From contig JAJWXI010000015.1 of NCBI GenBank assembly GCA_021641225.1, positions 1 through 20,969 on the forward strand: a stretch of 20,969 nt of DNA, given 5' to 3'. Under the pieces are notes generated by a model. It searched no databases and had not been told where the DNA came from. It saw only the letters and a list, made by a program, of their open reading frames with translations. This document shows, one piece after another, positions 13,967 through 20,969 of the stretch. The stretch comes from Collinsella aerofaciens. Lineage in GTDB: Bacteria > Actinomycetota > Coriobacteriia > Coriobacteriales > Coriobacteriaceae. A program made the position numbers and the translations under genes. Every line of letters starts with the position of its first letter. The first letter of the stretch is position 1.

Positions 13967-15274
13967 ATGACGGAGTCCTCTCAGCATACGTCCAAGCCCC
14001 AGGTCGAGGTTGAGGCCTCGGGCGGCGATGACAATAAGAGCGCACGCCGCGGCGCAATCTTTATCGGCGTTGTGCTGGTGGGTTATATCGTCTATCTGGT
14101 GGTAACCGGGCAGATGGGGCAGTTCTGGGCTGCTATGTCGAGCGTCCAGGCGCCCTGGCTCGTTGTCGCGTGTCTTTGCATGTTCATGTATCTGTTCTTT
14201 GGCATTGTGGCCTATGCGATCGCCGTCTGGCTCGACCCCAATTCACCCGTCGGCATTCGCGACCTGATCTCGGTCGAGGCGAGTGGCATCTTCTTTGGCA
14301 ACCTGACGCCCATGATGATGGGCTCTACGCCTGCCCAGATCTACCGCCTGACCAAAGCGGGCCAAAACGTGGGCGAAGCGGGTGCCACGCAGTTCACCCG
14401 ATTTATTGTGTATCAGTTTGGCCTAGTTGCCTGGGGCGCTATCCTATTGCTTGCTCGCATGCCGTTTTTTGCCGAGCGCTATGGCGACATGACGCTGCTG
14501 TGCGTCTTTAGTTTTGGCGGTCACTGCTGCATCCTGCTCGGCATCTTCGCCGTCGCGCTCATGCCTAAGACCGTCACGCGCGTCGCCCATTGCATCATCA
14601 ATTGGCTCGAGCGCATAGGTGTCTCGGCCACTAAGATCGATGGATGGCGCTCGTTTGTCGATGGCGAGATCTACTCGTTCTCCGAGAAGTTCAAGCTTTC
14701 TGCCGGACATTTTTCTTCCATGCTGCTCACCGTGTTTATCACCATGCTGCAGCTTGCGTTTTTCTATCTGGTGCCGTATTTCCTGATGCTTGCCTTTGGC
14801 CACCACGAGGTCGACTTTTTCTCGGTCATGGCCGCGAGCGCCTTTGTCCAGCTGCTGAGCTCTGCGGTCCCCTTGCCCGGTGGAACTGGTGGCGCTGAGG
14901 GCGGCTTTGCATTGTTCTTGGGTCATTTCTTTGGGTCGGCTTCGACCGCCGGCTATCTGCTGTGGCGCCTCATTACGTTTATCGCGCCGACCATTTTGGC
15001 TGCGCCCCTGCTGGGCCTTAAGAGCGCCCACAACGAGAGCATCCATGCGCGCTGGGATCGTGTGATGCGCAAGCTTGGCCGCACGCCTCAGACGCCCTCT
15101 GCGCCCACTAAGCCGCACCCCACGAATGCTGTTACCGTTGATCCCAAGAAGCACGCTCAGAAGGCTTCTGGGGCCGCTAAGCCGGCTCATAAAGCCTATG
15201 TGCTACAGACAGGCGACGGTATCCGTGTATCTCCTTCGGCGCTCAATAAGAAGAAGCGTCCTAAGTCGCAGTAG
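13967..15274 (+). CDS. Lysylphosphatidylglycerol synthase transmembrane/flippase-like membrane protein
   Basis: The 435-residue integral membrane protein belongs to the LPG_synthase_TM (UPF0104/AglD-like) family. Signs are the N-terminal membrane segment GAIFIGVVLVGYIVYLVV, EASGIFFGNLTPMMMGSTPAQIYRL, QFTRFIVYQFGLVAWG and the hallmark VPLPGGTGGAEGGF, with about seven or eight hydrophobic segments. In MprF this fold moves lysyl-phosphatidylglycerol across the membrane, but here no aminoacyl-transferase domain is fused. Function as a lipid or lipid-linked-sugar flippase is therefore only inferred. About 90 C-terminal residues form a polar, Pro/Ala/Lys-rich basic tail ending KKKRPKSQ, probably cytoplasmic. 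The start at 13967 has AGAAGGAG upstream; earlier in-frame codons from 13946 lack support. Confidence 0.83.
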   Translation: MTESSQHTSKPQVEVEASGGDDNKSARRGAIFIGVVLVGYIVYLVVTGQMGQFWAAMSSVQAPWLVVACLCMFMYLFFGIVAYAIAVWLDPNSPVGIRDLISVEASGIFFGNLTPMMMGSTPAQIYRLTKAGQNVGEAGATQFTRFIVYQFGLVAWGAILLLARMPFFAERYGDMTLLCVFSFGGHCCILLGIFAVALMPKTVTRVAHCIINWLERIGVSATKIDGWRSFVDGEIYSFSEKFKLSAGHFSSMLLTVFITMLQLAFFYLVPYFLMLAFGHHEVDFFSVMAASAFVQLLSSAVPLPGGTGGAEGGFALFLGHFFGSASTAGYLLWRLITFIAPTILAAPLLGLKSAHNESIHARWDRVMRKLGRTPQTPSAPTKPHPTNAVTVDPKKHAQKASGAAKPAHKAYVLQTGDGIRVSPSALNKKKRPKSQ

Positions 15275-15323
15275 GGCAGTCGTGCGTTCTTCATGATGCG
15301 GGGCATATTTGTGCTGTATGGGG

Positions 15324-15347
15324 GATAATCCTCTTACGTAGATTATC
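15324..15347. promoter_or_regulatory. Candidate operator upstream of the TetR-type gene
   Basis: GATAATC (15324-15330) and GATTATC (15341-15347) are perfect seven-base inverted arms around ten bases, 43 bases before the regulator start. GATAAT at 15324 is also a plausible -10. TetR-type regulators commonly bind such sites to repress themselves, so autoregulation is inferred. Confidence 0.5.
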
Positions 15348-15390
15348 TCTCATCTGTTGATGAATGCCCGCATATCGAAGGGACACGTCC

Positions 15391-16002
15391 ATGGACACCA
15401 GCAAACCGCGTCTTGATCGCCGCATCGTTCGCAGCCGCAATGCCATCCTTTCCGCTTTCGAGCGCCTGCTCATGGAAAAGCCGCTGGCAGACATTACGGT
15501 GAGTGCCATCGCGCGCGAGGCCAATGTCGACCGCAAGACCTTTTACGTTCACTTTGGTACGGTTGATGGCTTGCTCGATGCCATTGCCGTCGATGTGGTG
15601 GAGATGATTGTCGACTCGGTCGAGAAAACGCTTGCCTCCATGGACGGCGACACCAACGAGCGCGCCCTGGGCGCGGCGGCGACCTTCTTTAAAACCGTTA
15701 ACGAGGCACTGTGCAACAACCTGGTGCTCAATCGTCAGCTGATCGAGAACATTCCGCTCGATGATTTTATGGCTCGTCTTCGTGCGCCGCTCGAACACGA
15801 GATTGCCGAGCGCGATCTGCTGCCCCAAGGTCTCAAGGACGAGATGTTCGACTACTATCTGGCGTTTCTGCTGTCGGGTATCATCGGCATCTATCGCACG
15901 TGGGCATTGTCCGATGGCTCGGTTCCTATCGAGCGCGTCTCGGAGGTTGCTAATAATCTGACGTTGAGCGGCCTTTCGAGCGTGGAATCTCGTTTCGAAT
16001 AG
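15391..16002 (+). CDS. TetR/AcrR family transcriptional regulator
   Basis: The 203-residue protein has an N-terminal TetR helix-turn-helix (about residues 8-55), including RNAILSAFERLLMEKPLADIT, SAIAREANVDRKTFYVHFGT and the following VDGLLDAI helix. The C-terminal ligand-binding part (about 70-203) contains YYLAFLLSGIIGIYRTW, a pattern like the TetR C-terminal domains common in Gram-positive bacteria. It likely acts as a ligand-sensitive repressor. It ends convergently with the MacAB-like export operon, with a palindromic repeat between them, so control of that operon is possible but unproved. The start at 15391 follows GAAGGGA; an earlier in-frame start at 15364 is less likely. Confidence 0.88.
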   Translation: MDTSKPRLDRRIVRSRNAILSAFERLLMEKPLADITVSAIAREANVDRKTFYVHFGTVDGLLDAIAVDVVEMIVDSVEKTLASMDGDTNERALGAAATFFKTVNEALCNNLVLNRQLIENIPLDDFMARLRAPLEHEIAERDLLPQGLKDEMFDYYLAFLLSGIIGIYRTWALSDGSVPIERVSEVANNLTLSGLSSVESRFE

Positions 16003-16025
16003 CACGTGCGCCTTACCCCCCCCCT

Positions 16026-16094
16026 GAGTTGCGGTGAAATAGGGACTGAATAGGCCTTTTAACAGCCTAAACGGTCCCTATTTCACCGCAACTT
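16026..16094. repeat. Palindromic intergenic repeat, copy 2
   Basis: Arms of 21 bases (16026-16046 and 16074-16094) match the core arms of the element at 7341-7423 in the same orientation, including the same G-against-T mismatch near the outer end. The loop differs (27 bases, with its own TAGGC/GCCTA inner stem). It lies between the convergent stops of the TetR-type and ABC permease genes, right after a run of nine C residues (16016-16024). Possible roles are a bidirectional terminator or an inserted repeat. Confidence 0.85.
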
Positions 16095-16106
16095 GTTGGC
16101 GGTGGC

Positions 16107-17321
16107 TTACTGGTAGCGTAGGCACTCCACCGGGTTGAGCTTTGCCGCGCGGCGAGCGGGGTAGAAGCCAAAGATTACGCCGATGCCGACGGAGACGGCG
16201 AAGGCCAGCAGCACCGTGGCGATTGAAAAGCTCGGTGTGATTTGCCCGCTGGCACCGAGCTCGCTGAGAACCCCTGATCCTGCGGCAAACATCGCGAGGC
16301 CCCAGGCCAGCAGATAGCCAATCAGGACACCCAGCAGGCCACCGGTGACGCACAGCGCCGAGGACTCGGCCAAAAACTGCGCGGTGATATCGCGACGACT
16401 GGCGCCCAGGGCACGGCGAATACCGATCTCGCGGATGCGCTCAGTCACGTTGGTGAGCATCATATTCATAATACCGATCCCGCCGACAAGCAGCGAGATA
16501 CTGGCGACAGCACCCATGATGAGCGAGAAGGCGCCCATAAAGGAGTTGAGTGCATCGATGGCGCTTTTCATGGAGGTCGCCGATACGCTGTCGTACTCAT
16601 CATCCTCCGAGATGCCCTTCATCGCGCGCACCTTGGACTCGATGGTCTTGCAGAGCTCGTCCATGTCCGTGCCCTCGGCGGCAAGTGCCGTCACGCTGGG
16701 GAATGAAGGATTCTCGTCGCCAAACAGGCCGGAAATGGTTTCGCGTGGCATATACAGCGTAAGCGAGCCCATGGAGTCGCTGCCGCCATCAATCACGCCT
16801 ACAATCTGCACCTCGCCGTTGGACACCTTGATGGTTTTTCCCAGTGCGTCCTGTTCGTTGCCGTAAAGCTGATCGGCGCCGCCACGGCTGATGAGCGCAA
16901 CGCGCGAGCCTGATTGAGACTCGGCCTGTGAATAGACACGTCCCGCAACGAGCTTGCTGGCACCCACAGCGTCGAGCATGTCGCTATCGACACCCTGTGC
17001 CATGACGGTATAGCTTTTATCGCCGGTCTTGTACTCGGTATACGCGCTGTCGACAATGCCGATCTGTTCTATCTGCGGCACCAGTTTTTGAAGCTTCTGG
17101 ACGTCAGAATCGATGAGTTCTTGCGACGAATAGATTTGCACCATGCGTGCCGCATTGAGGCCTAGGCTATTGACCAAGCTGTTTTGGATGCCGCCGATGA
17201 GCGATGTCATGGCGATAACCGAGGCGATGCCGATGACAATGCCCAGGATGGTGAGCAGGCTGCGCCCCTTGTTGGCCTCGAGCGAGTGAAGTGCTTCTTG
17301 GATGAGGTCGCGCGTGCTCAC
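16107..17321 (-). CDS. MacB-like ABC transporter permease
   Basis: The 404-residue protein has the MacB/FtsX permease layout. A first membrane segment lies at about 20-42 (SLLTILGIVIGIASVIAMTS). A large extracytoplasmic MacB_PCD domain follows at about 45-275, with VAGRVYSQAESQSG and VQIVGVIDGG. Three C-terminal membrane segments form the FtsX domain, with GGIGIMNMMLTNVTERIREIG and a final FGFYPARRAAKLNPVECLRYQ. Such permeases work with a MacA-type adaptor and an ATPase to export peptides, antibiotics or lipids. The start is GTG at 17321, overlapping the ATPase stop by four bases (GTGA), which indicates tight coupling. Cargo is unknown. Confidence 0.92.
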   Translation of the reverse strand: MSTRDLIQEALHSLEANKGRSLLTILGIVIGIASVIAMTSLIGGIQNSLVNSLGLNAARMVQIYSSQELIDSDVQKLQKLVPQIEQIGIVDSAYTEYKTGDKSYTVMAQGVDSDMLDAVGASKLVAGRVYSQAESQSGSRVALISRGGADQLYGNEQDALGKTIKVSNGEVQIVGVIDGGSDSMGSLTLYMPRETISGLFGDENPSFPSVTALAAEGTDMDELCKTIESKVRAMKGISEDDEYDSVSATSMKSAIDALNSFMGAFSLIMGAVASISLLVGGIGIMNMMLTNVTERIREIGIRRALGASRRDITAQFLAESSALCVTGGLLGVLIGYLLAWGLAMFAAGSGVLSELGASGQITPSFSIATVLLAFAVSVGIGVIFGFYPARRAAKLNPVECLRYQ

Positions 17322-18091
17322 ACCATCACTCCTTTCTGCGGGATGGTCGGGTCGGAGATCGTGGGTAGGCTATCGACGGCGCTGCGCAGGGTCCGCGGTG
17401 TATGTGGAATATACGCGCCGTCGTGAATACGACCGTCGCGGATGGTCACGGCACGGTCGGCCTCGGCGGCGATGCCGGGGTCGTGCGTGATGAGTATGAT
17501 GGTCTTGCCGCGCTCCTGGAGCTTATGGAAGGTTTCCATGACGAGCGCTCCGGTGGCGGAGTCCAGGTTTCCCGTCGGCTCGTCGGCCAGAATGATGGGC
17601 GGGTCATTGACGAGGGCACGTGCGATGGCGACACGCTGCATCTGGCCGCCCGAGAGCTCGGATATGCGGTGGTCCCAGTGGTCGACGGGCAGCGTGACGG
17701 CCTGCAGCGCGTGCACGGCGCGCATTTCGCGCTGGCTACGGGGTACGTTGGTGTAGGCCAGCGGCAGCATGACGTTTTCGATAACCGACAGGCGCGGTAG
17801 CAGGTTGAAGCTCTGAAAGACAAAGCCGATGCTCAGGGCGCGGACTTCGGTGAGCTCGTCATCATCGAGCTCGGCCACGTTGAGCCCTTGCAGGTAGTAG
17901 TCGCCCGCCGTCGGCTTATCCAGGCAACCTAGGATGTTCATGAGCGTCGACTTGCCCGAGCCCGAGGGGCCGGTAATGGCGACGAACTCGCCGGGATCTA
18001 CCGCCAGGCTCACGTTGTGCAGGATATGGGCGCAGCCGGCCTCGCTCTCAAAGATGCGGTGCACGTTGCGGATGTCGATGACGGGACGCAT
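17318..18091 (-). CDS. MacB-type ABC transporter ATP-binding protein
   Basis: This 257-residue ATPase powers the adjacent permease. Walker A GPSGSGKST is at residues 41-49, the Q-loop FVFQSFNLLPRLS at about 90-102 (Gln93), the signature LSGGQMQR at 146-153, Walker B IILADEPTGNLD at 166-177 and the switch histidine in LITHD (His203). This matches the LolD/MacB/FtsE-like exporter ATPases. After the ATPase core there is a C-terminal extension of about 35 residues (PHTPRTLRSAVDSL and onward), longer than usual for the family. Its ATG overlaps the adaptor stop as TAATG, and its stop overlaps the permease start, so the three genes form one operon. Confidence 0.95.
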   Translation of the reverse strand: MRPVIDIRNVHRIFESEAGCAHILHNVSLAVDPGEFVAITGPSGSGKSTLMNILGCLDKPTAGDYYLQGLNVAELDDDELTEVRALSIGFVFQSFNLLPRLSVIENVMLPLAYTNVPRSQREMRAVHALQAVTLPVDHWDHRISELSGGQMQRVAIARALVNDPPIILADEPTGNLDSATGALVMETFHKLQERGKTIILITHDPGIAAEADRAVTIRDGRIHDGAYIPHTPRTLRSAVDSLPTISDPTIPQKGVMV

Positions 18092-19524
18092 TACATACCC
18101 TCGTCGGCAGACGTACTGCCCGAATCCGCGCTGTAGCCGCCGTCAGCCGTTGCGTCCGCCCCGTTGTCCATGACGAGGGTGTCGCCATCGCGTAGCTTGG
18201 TAACCGGCACGTCAGGGTTGATTTCGTTGCCCTGGTCGTCGCGCTTGACCTGTGTCTTGCCGACTACGGCTTCGTTGTCGTTTTGCGTCACGACGGTCAC
18301 CTTCACGCGACGGGTTTGCTTGCCCTCGTCATCAGTCGCCACGTTGACGTAATAGTGTTCGCCGTCTTCGGTCATGAGCGCCATCGTCGGCACCATCACC
18401 ACGTCGTCGAGCTGCTCGGTCACCACCGATACCTCGGCCGTCATGCCCGGCTTCAGGCGCGCGTCGGGCGCCTCGATGAGAATGTCGACGTTAAAGGTCA
18501 CGCTGCCGCCGCCGTTGTTGGAGTCGGAGTTTGCCACCGAGGCGATGGCGGTGACCGTTCCCTGGCTCACGATATCGGGAAACGCGGGATACGTGACGTT
18601 GGCGCTCTGCCCAACGGCGATCTTGGCGATGTCCTTTTCGCCCACCTGCACGGTCACCTTCATCTTGGATAGGTCGGCGATCTGCATGCACTGCTTGCCG
18701 CCACTCGTATCGCTTTCGCCCATGATCATGCCGCCTGTTACCGTGGCGCCCACCTTGGCGTTGAGCTCCACGATGCTGCCCGAGCTCGGGGCCGTGACCG
18801 TACGGCTGGCGGCCTTGGCGTTCGCCTGGTCGAGGTTTGCCTGGGCCGATGCGAGGCTGCGCTGCGCGGCCGATACGGCGTTCGTGTCCGCTGATGCGGC
18901 GGAGATGCCAGCCGCTGCGGAAGCTCCATCGACGTCCGTCGTTGGGGTGGCCTGCGCGGCGGCTGCGGTTTTCTGTGCGTTGGCGAGGTCTTCTTGAGCG
19001 GCTGCAACTGCACGCTGCGCCTCGGCAACGTTGCGATCGAGCTCGTCGTTTTTAATGGTCATGAGCACGTCGCCCTCGTTGACGGATTGGCCTGCCTGCA
19101 CGTTGATCGAATCGACCGTGCCGTCGACAGAAGGGGAGACCACTGAGGACGAAATGGGTTTGAGCTGGCCTTTCGCCTCGACCGTTGTGGTAAACGTGCC
19201 CTCGGTCACCATGTCGGTTACAGGTCCGCTAGCGCCCTGAGGCTGCGCATTGATAACCAGGGTTGCGACAATGGCAATGAGCGCGATGGCACCCACGATG
19301 CCGGCGGCAATACCGCGTCGAATCAGCTTTTTGCGTCGACGTTCGGCACGTTTTGCCTTGAGCTTGGCATATGCCTCTTCATCGGATATCTCGGCCGCAT
19401 CGTTCGTGCGTCCGCTCTGCTTGTCGGTGTGTGCGTTTGTAATCAGAGGAATCGTTTCGGTGGCACCTTCGGGCGTGTGCTCGGTATCATCCGGGCCCGG
19501 AGTGATGGTGGGGACATTCGGCAT
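18091..19524 (-). CDS. MacA/HlyD-like efflux adaptor protein
   Basis: The 477-residue protein has a charged cytoplasmic N-terminal part of about 70 residues, ending in a basic KRAERRRKKLIRRG cluster. One membrane segment follows (about 71-92), then an extracytoplasmic adaptor. Adaptor signs are the barrel/lipoyl segment VVSPSVDGTVDSINVQAGQ, SVNEGDVLMTIKNDEL, an Ala-rich helical hairpin at about 165-245, TVTAPSSGSIVELNAKVG and the PDARLKPGMTAEVSV segment. Such adaptors link an ABC exporter to its cargo path. In Gram-positive bacteria there is no outer membrane channel, so the adaptor probably acts at the cell wall. The start at 19524 has AAAGGAGA upstream; an in-frame extension to 19587 overlaps a palindrome and lacks family match. 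Confidence 0.92.
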   Translation of the reverse strand: MPNVPTITPGPDDTEHTPEGATETIPLITNAHTDKQSGRTNDAAEISDEEAYAKLKAKRAERRRKKLIRRGIAAGIVGAIALIAIVATLVINAQPQGASGPVTDMVTEGTFTTTVEAKGQLKPISSSVVSPSVDGTVDSINVQAGQSVNEGDVLMTIKNDELDRNVAEAQRAVAAAQEDLANAQKTAAAAQATPTTDVDGASAAAGISAASADTNAVSAAQRSLASAQANLDQANAKAASRTVTAPSSGSIVELNAKVGATVTGGMIMGESDTSGGKQCMQIADLSKMKVTVQVGEKDIAKIAVGQSANVTYPAFPDIVSQGTVTAIASVANSDSNNGGGSVTFNVDILIEAPDARLKPGMTAEVSVVTEQLDDVVMVPTMALMTEDGEHYYVNVATDDEGKQTRRVKVTVVTQNDNEAVVGKTQVKRDDQGNEINPDVPVTKLRDGDTLVMDNGADATADGGYSADSGSTSADEGM

Positions 19525-19558
19525 AGCGTCTCCTTTATAGAAAGAACCTTGATAAGTA

Positions 19559-19588
19559 TATGCGCCCACCGGTTGGGGTGGGCGCATA
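19559..19588. terminator. Palindrome between the L,D-transpeptidase and export operon
   Basis: TATGCGCCCACC (19559-19570) and GGTGGGCGCATA (19577-19588) form a perfect 12-pair stem with a six-base loop. It lies between the L,D-transpeptidase stop and the downstream adaptor start, both on the minus strand. The T-run after the stem is poor in both directions, so it may be a terminator or an operator. Confidence 0.5.
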
Positions 19589-19656
19589 GAACGGTTTCTT
19601 TCGGATCTGTTAGATTGGTCGCAGCGGTTCCACGTTGTAGGAAAGCGCGCGTTGCA

Positions 19657-20969
19657 CTATGAGTGGACAACCACGCACAGGCCGACTTTGATGCAGTCGT
19701 GAAGTGCCTTGGCGTCTGCCAGGCGCAGATTGATGCAACCGTGGCTGCCGCACCACTTGTAGGAGTTGGGGTCGTCAAAGCTCTTGTCGTTTTGCCACGT
19801 TGCATCGTGGAAGCCGACCATGTTTCCCTCAAACGGCATCCAATAGCTTACCGGGCTCTCGTATTTGGGCTTGCCGGTCTCGGGGTCCTTGGCACCGATG
19901 AGTTTGCTGGCGCCGTCGTTGCTGTTGATCTGCCAGACGCCCTCGGGCGTGGCGTCCTCGCCCGGCTTTCCCGAGATAAAGTTGGCCTCCCACACGATAT
20001 TGCCGCTCTCGTCGTAGTAGCGCGCGTGCTGCTCGGACAGATCGACATCGACGTATGCCTTCCAGTCGGGCTCTCCCTTTGCGGTAAAGGTGTCGGCTTT
20101 CTGGGAGTATTTGATCTCGATTTCGCCGGTCTGCTTGTTGTTAATGGCATCCTCGACCTGCTTTGCGAGCGAGCTGCTGTCGATGGACCAACCAAAGTCG
20201 CCGCCTTCGACGGCGCACTGCTTGCCATCGGCGCGCGTCCACCAGCGAGTGGAGCCCACGGTATTGAAGCCGTTGGCGAGCTCGGCTGCCCAGCTGCTGA
20301 TCTGCGACGTATCGAGCGTGGGGTTTGCGGGATCGGCAAAGCTGATCCACTGCAACACGGAGCTGCCATCAACCTTGCCGGCATCCTCGCCGTTGAGCTT
20401 GAGGGTCACGTTGACGCCCAGGAAGTTGTTGGCGGCATCGCATGCAGCCTGAATCTGATCATCGGTCAGCGTTCCATTGAGCGGCTCATAGGCATCGTTG
20501 CCGAGCTTGGAAAGATCTACGGTCTCGGCCAGCGAGGCAAGCTCGAGCTCGGCATATTTAATGACATGCTCGCGGTTGAGTTTTTCGTTGGAGCGCGCCT
20601 TCTCGACGGTAAACTTGCCGGCCTGCTCGTCATAGGAGCTATTGGCCTCGAACGCGCCCGAACGGCCCTCGTTAAACTCGTCGATGGCGGCGCCCAGATC
20701 CTTCTCAAACTGCTTTTGGTCAAAGCTGTCGGAGAGCATGGACAGGTCGACGTCTTGATCAAGATCGACTTCGTTGGAGCTAGCGGTTGTTTTGGTCTTG
20801 CCGCTTAAGGATTCTACAAGGCGGACCGGCCATACAAAGGCTTCGTTGTGGTTGATGATCTCTTTTGCGGCAGCTTCGCCGTCTACGATGGGCTCATCGG
20901 ACTCGGGCTGATAGGTCCAGCTAAAGTCATCGCCCGTCACGGTGAGCTTATAGTGCTTCCATGCCGAGT
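19657..20969 (-). CDS. L,D-transpeptidase, YkuD domain (5' partial)
   Basis: The frame stays open through the window end, so the N-terminus, signal peptide or membrane anchor is not visible. The visible 436 residues begin with a segment like the putative peptidoglycan-binding domain found before YkuD domains, with HYKLTVTGDDFSW just inside the edge and a second related region near WWTRADGKQC. The C-terminal YkuD catalytic domain (about the last 125 residues) has VDLSEQHARYYDESG, ATPEGVW, MVGFHDA and the catalytic SHGCINLR with its His/Cys pair. Such enzymes make 3-3 cross-links in peptidoglycan outside the membrane and resist most beta-lactams. It ends 132 bases before the adaptor gene. Confidence 0.92.
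   Translation of the reverse strand, partial: SAWKHYKLTVTGDDFSWTYQPESDEPIVDGEAAAKEIINHNEAFVWPVRLVESLSGKTKTTASSNEVDLDQDVDLSMLSDSFDQKQFEKDLGAAIDEFNEGRSGAFEANSSYDEQAGKFTVEKARSNEKLNREHVIKYAELELASLAETVDLSKLGNDAYEPLNGTLTDDQIQAACDAANNFLGVNVTLKLNGEDAGKVDGSSVLQWISFADPANPTLDTSQISSWAAELANGFNTVGSTRWWTRADGKQCAVEGGDFGWSIDSSSLAKQVEDAINNKQTGEIEIKYSQKADTFTAKGEPDWKAYVDVDLSEQHARYYDESGNIVWEANFISGKPGEDATPEGVWQINSNDGASKLIGAKDPETGKPKYESPVSYWMPFEGNMVGFHDATWQNDKSFDDPNSYKWCGSHGCINLRLADAKALHDCIKVGLCVVVHS

Noticed and set aside
16016..16024. Run of nine C residues as a phase-variation tract
   Set aside because: It lies between two stop codons, not in a gene or promoter spacer that I can identify, so a switching role is unsupported.
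19663..20808. Plus-strand 381-codon frame opposite the L,D-transpeptidase
   Set aside because: The minus strand has the SHGCINLR catalytic motif and a full YkuD domain; this frame is its shadow.
1..20969. CRISPR array, prophage or insertion sequence
   Set aside because: No evenly spaced direct repeats, phage genes or transposase motifs are seen on either strand.

Overview
The window reads as a chromosomal segment of a Gram-positive, high-GC anaerobe of the Coriobacteriia, most like Collinsella. This is an inference from GC-rich codon use, the gene families present and gene order; no database was consulted. The segment carries ordinary core genes plus a sugar-uptake locus, an export locus and a cell-wall enzyme. 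There is no phage, transposase or CRISPR array.

Layout. (1) 1-4069, plus strand: a tight run of nusB (5' end outside the window), xseB, tlyA, nadK and recN. It covers transcription antitermination, DNA repair, rRNA methylation and NADP synthesis. (2) 4129-12016: a fructose-type phosphotransferase (PTS) locus. A divergent RpiR-type regulator is followed by a one-polypeptide EIIBCA permease, HPr (ptsH), Enzyme I (ptsI) and two tandem PfkB-family sugar-phosphate kinases. All PTS phosphotransfer steps, from PEP to phosphorylated sugar, plus the probable second kinase step are encoded side by side. Hairpins and terminators between the genes suggest that expression is tuned gene by gene. (3) 12218-13816: a CCA-adding tRNA nucleotidyltransferase, then a tRNA-Glu(CTC) gene with its own promoter and terminator. 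(4) 13967-16002: a multi-pass membrane protein of the lysylphosphatidylglycerol-synthase transmembrane/flippase-like family and a TetR-type regulator. (5) 16107-19524, minus strand: a MacAB-like export operon (adaptor, ATPase, permease) with overlapping genes. (6) 19657 to the end, minus strand: an L,D-transpeptidase whose 5' end lies outside the window.

The least explained DNA is the 525-base gap between the EII gene and ptsH (7263-7787). It holds a terminator, a long palindromic repeat and a separate near-perfect 129-base hairpin. The palindromic repeat has a second copy at 16026-16094, between convergent genes, so it is a dispersed intergenic element. These elements, the EII domain order B-C-A, and the shared unusual active-site motifs of the two PfkB kinases are the main points for follow-up.
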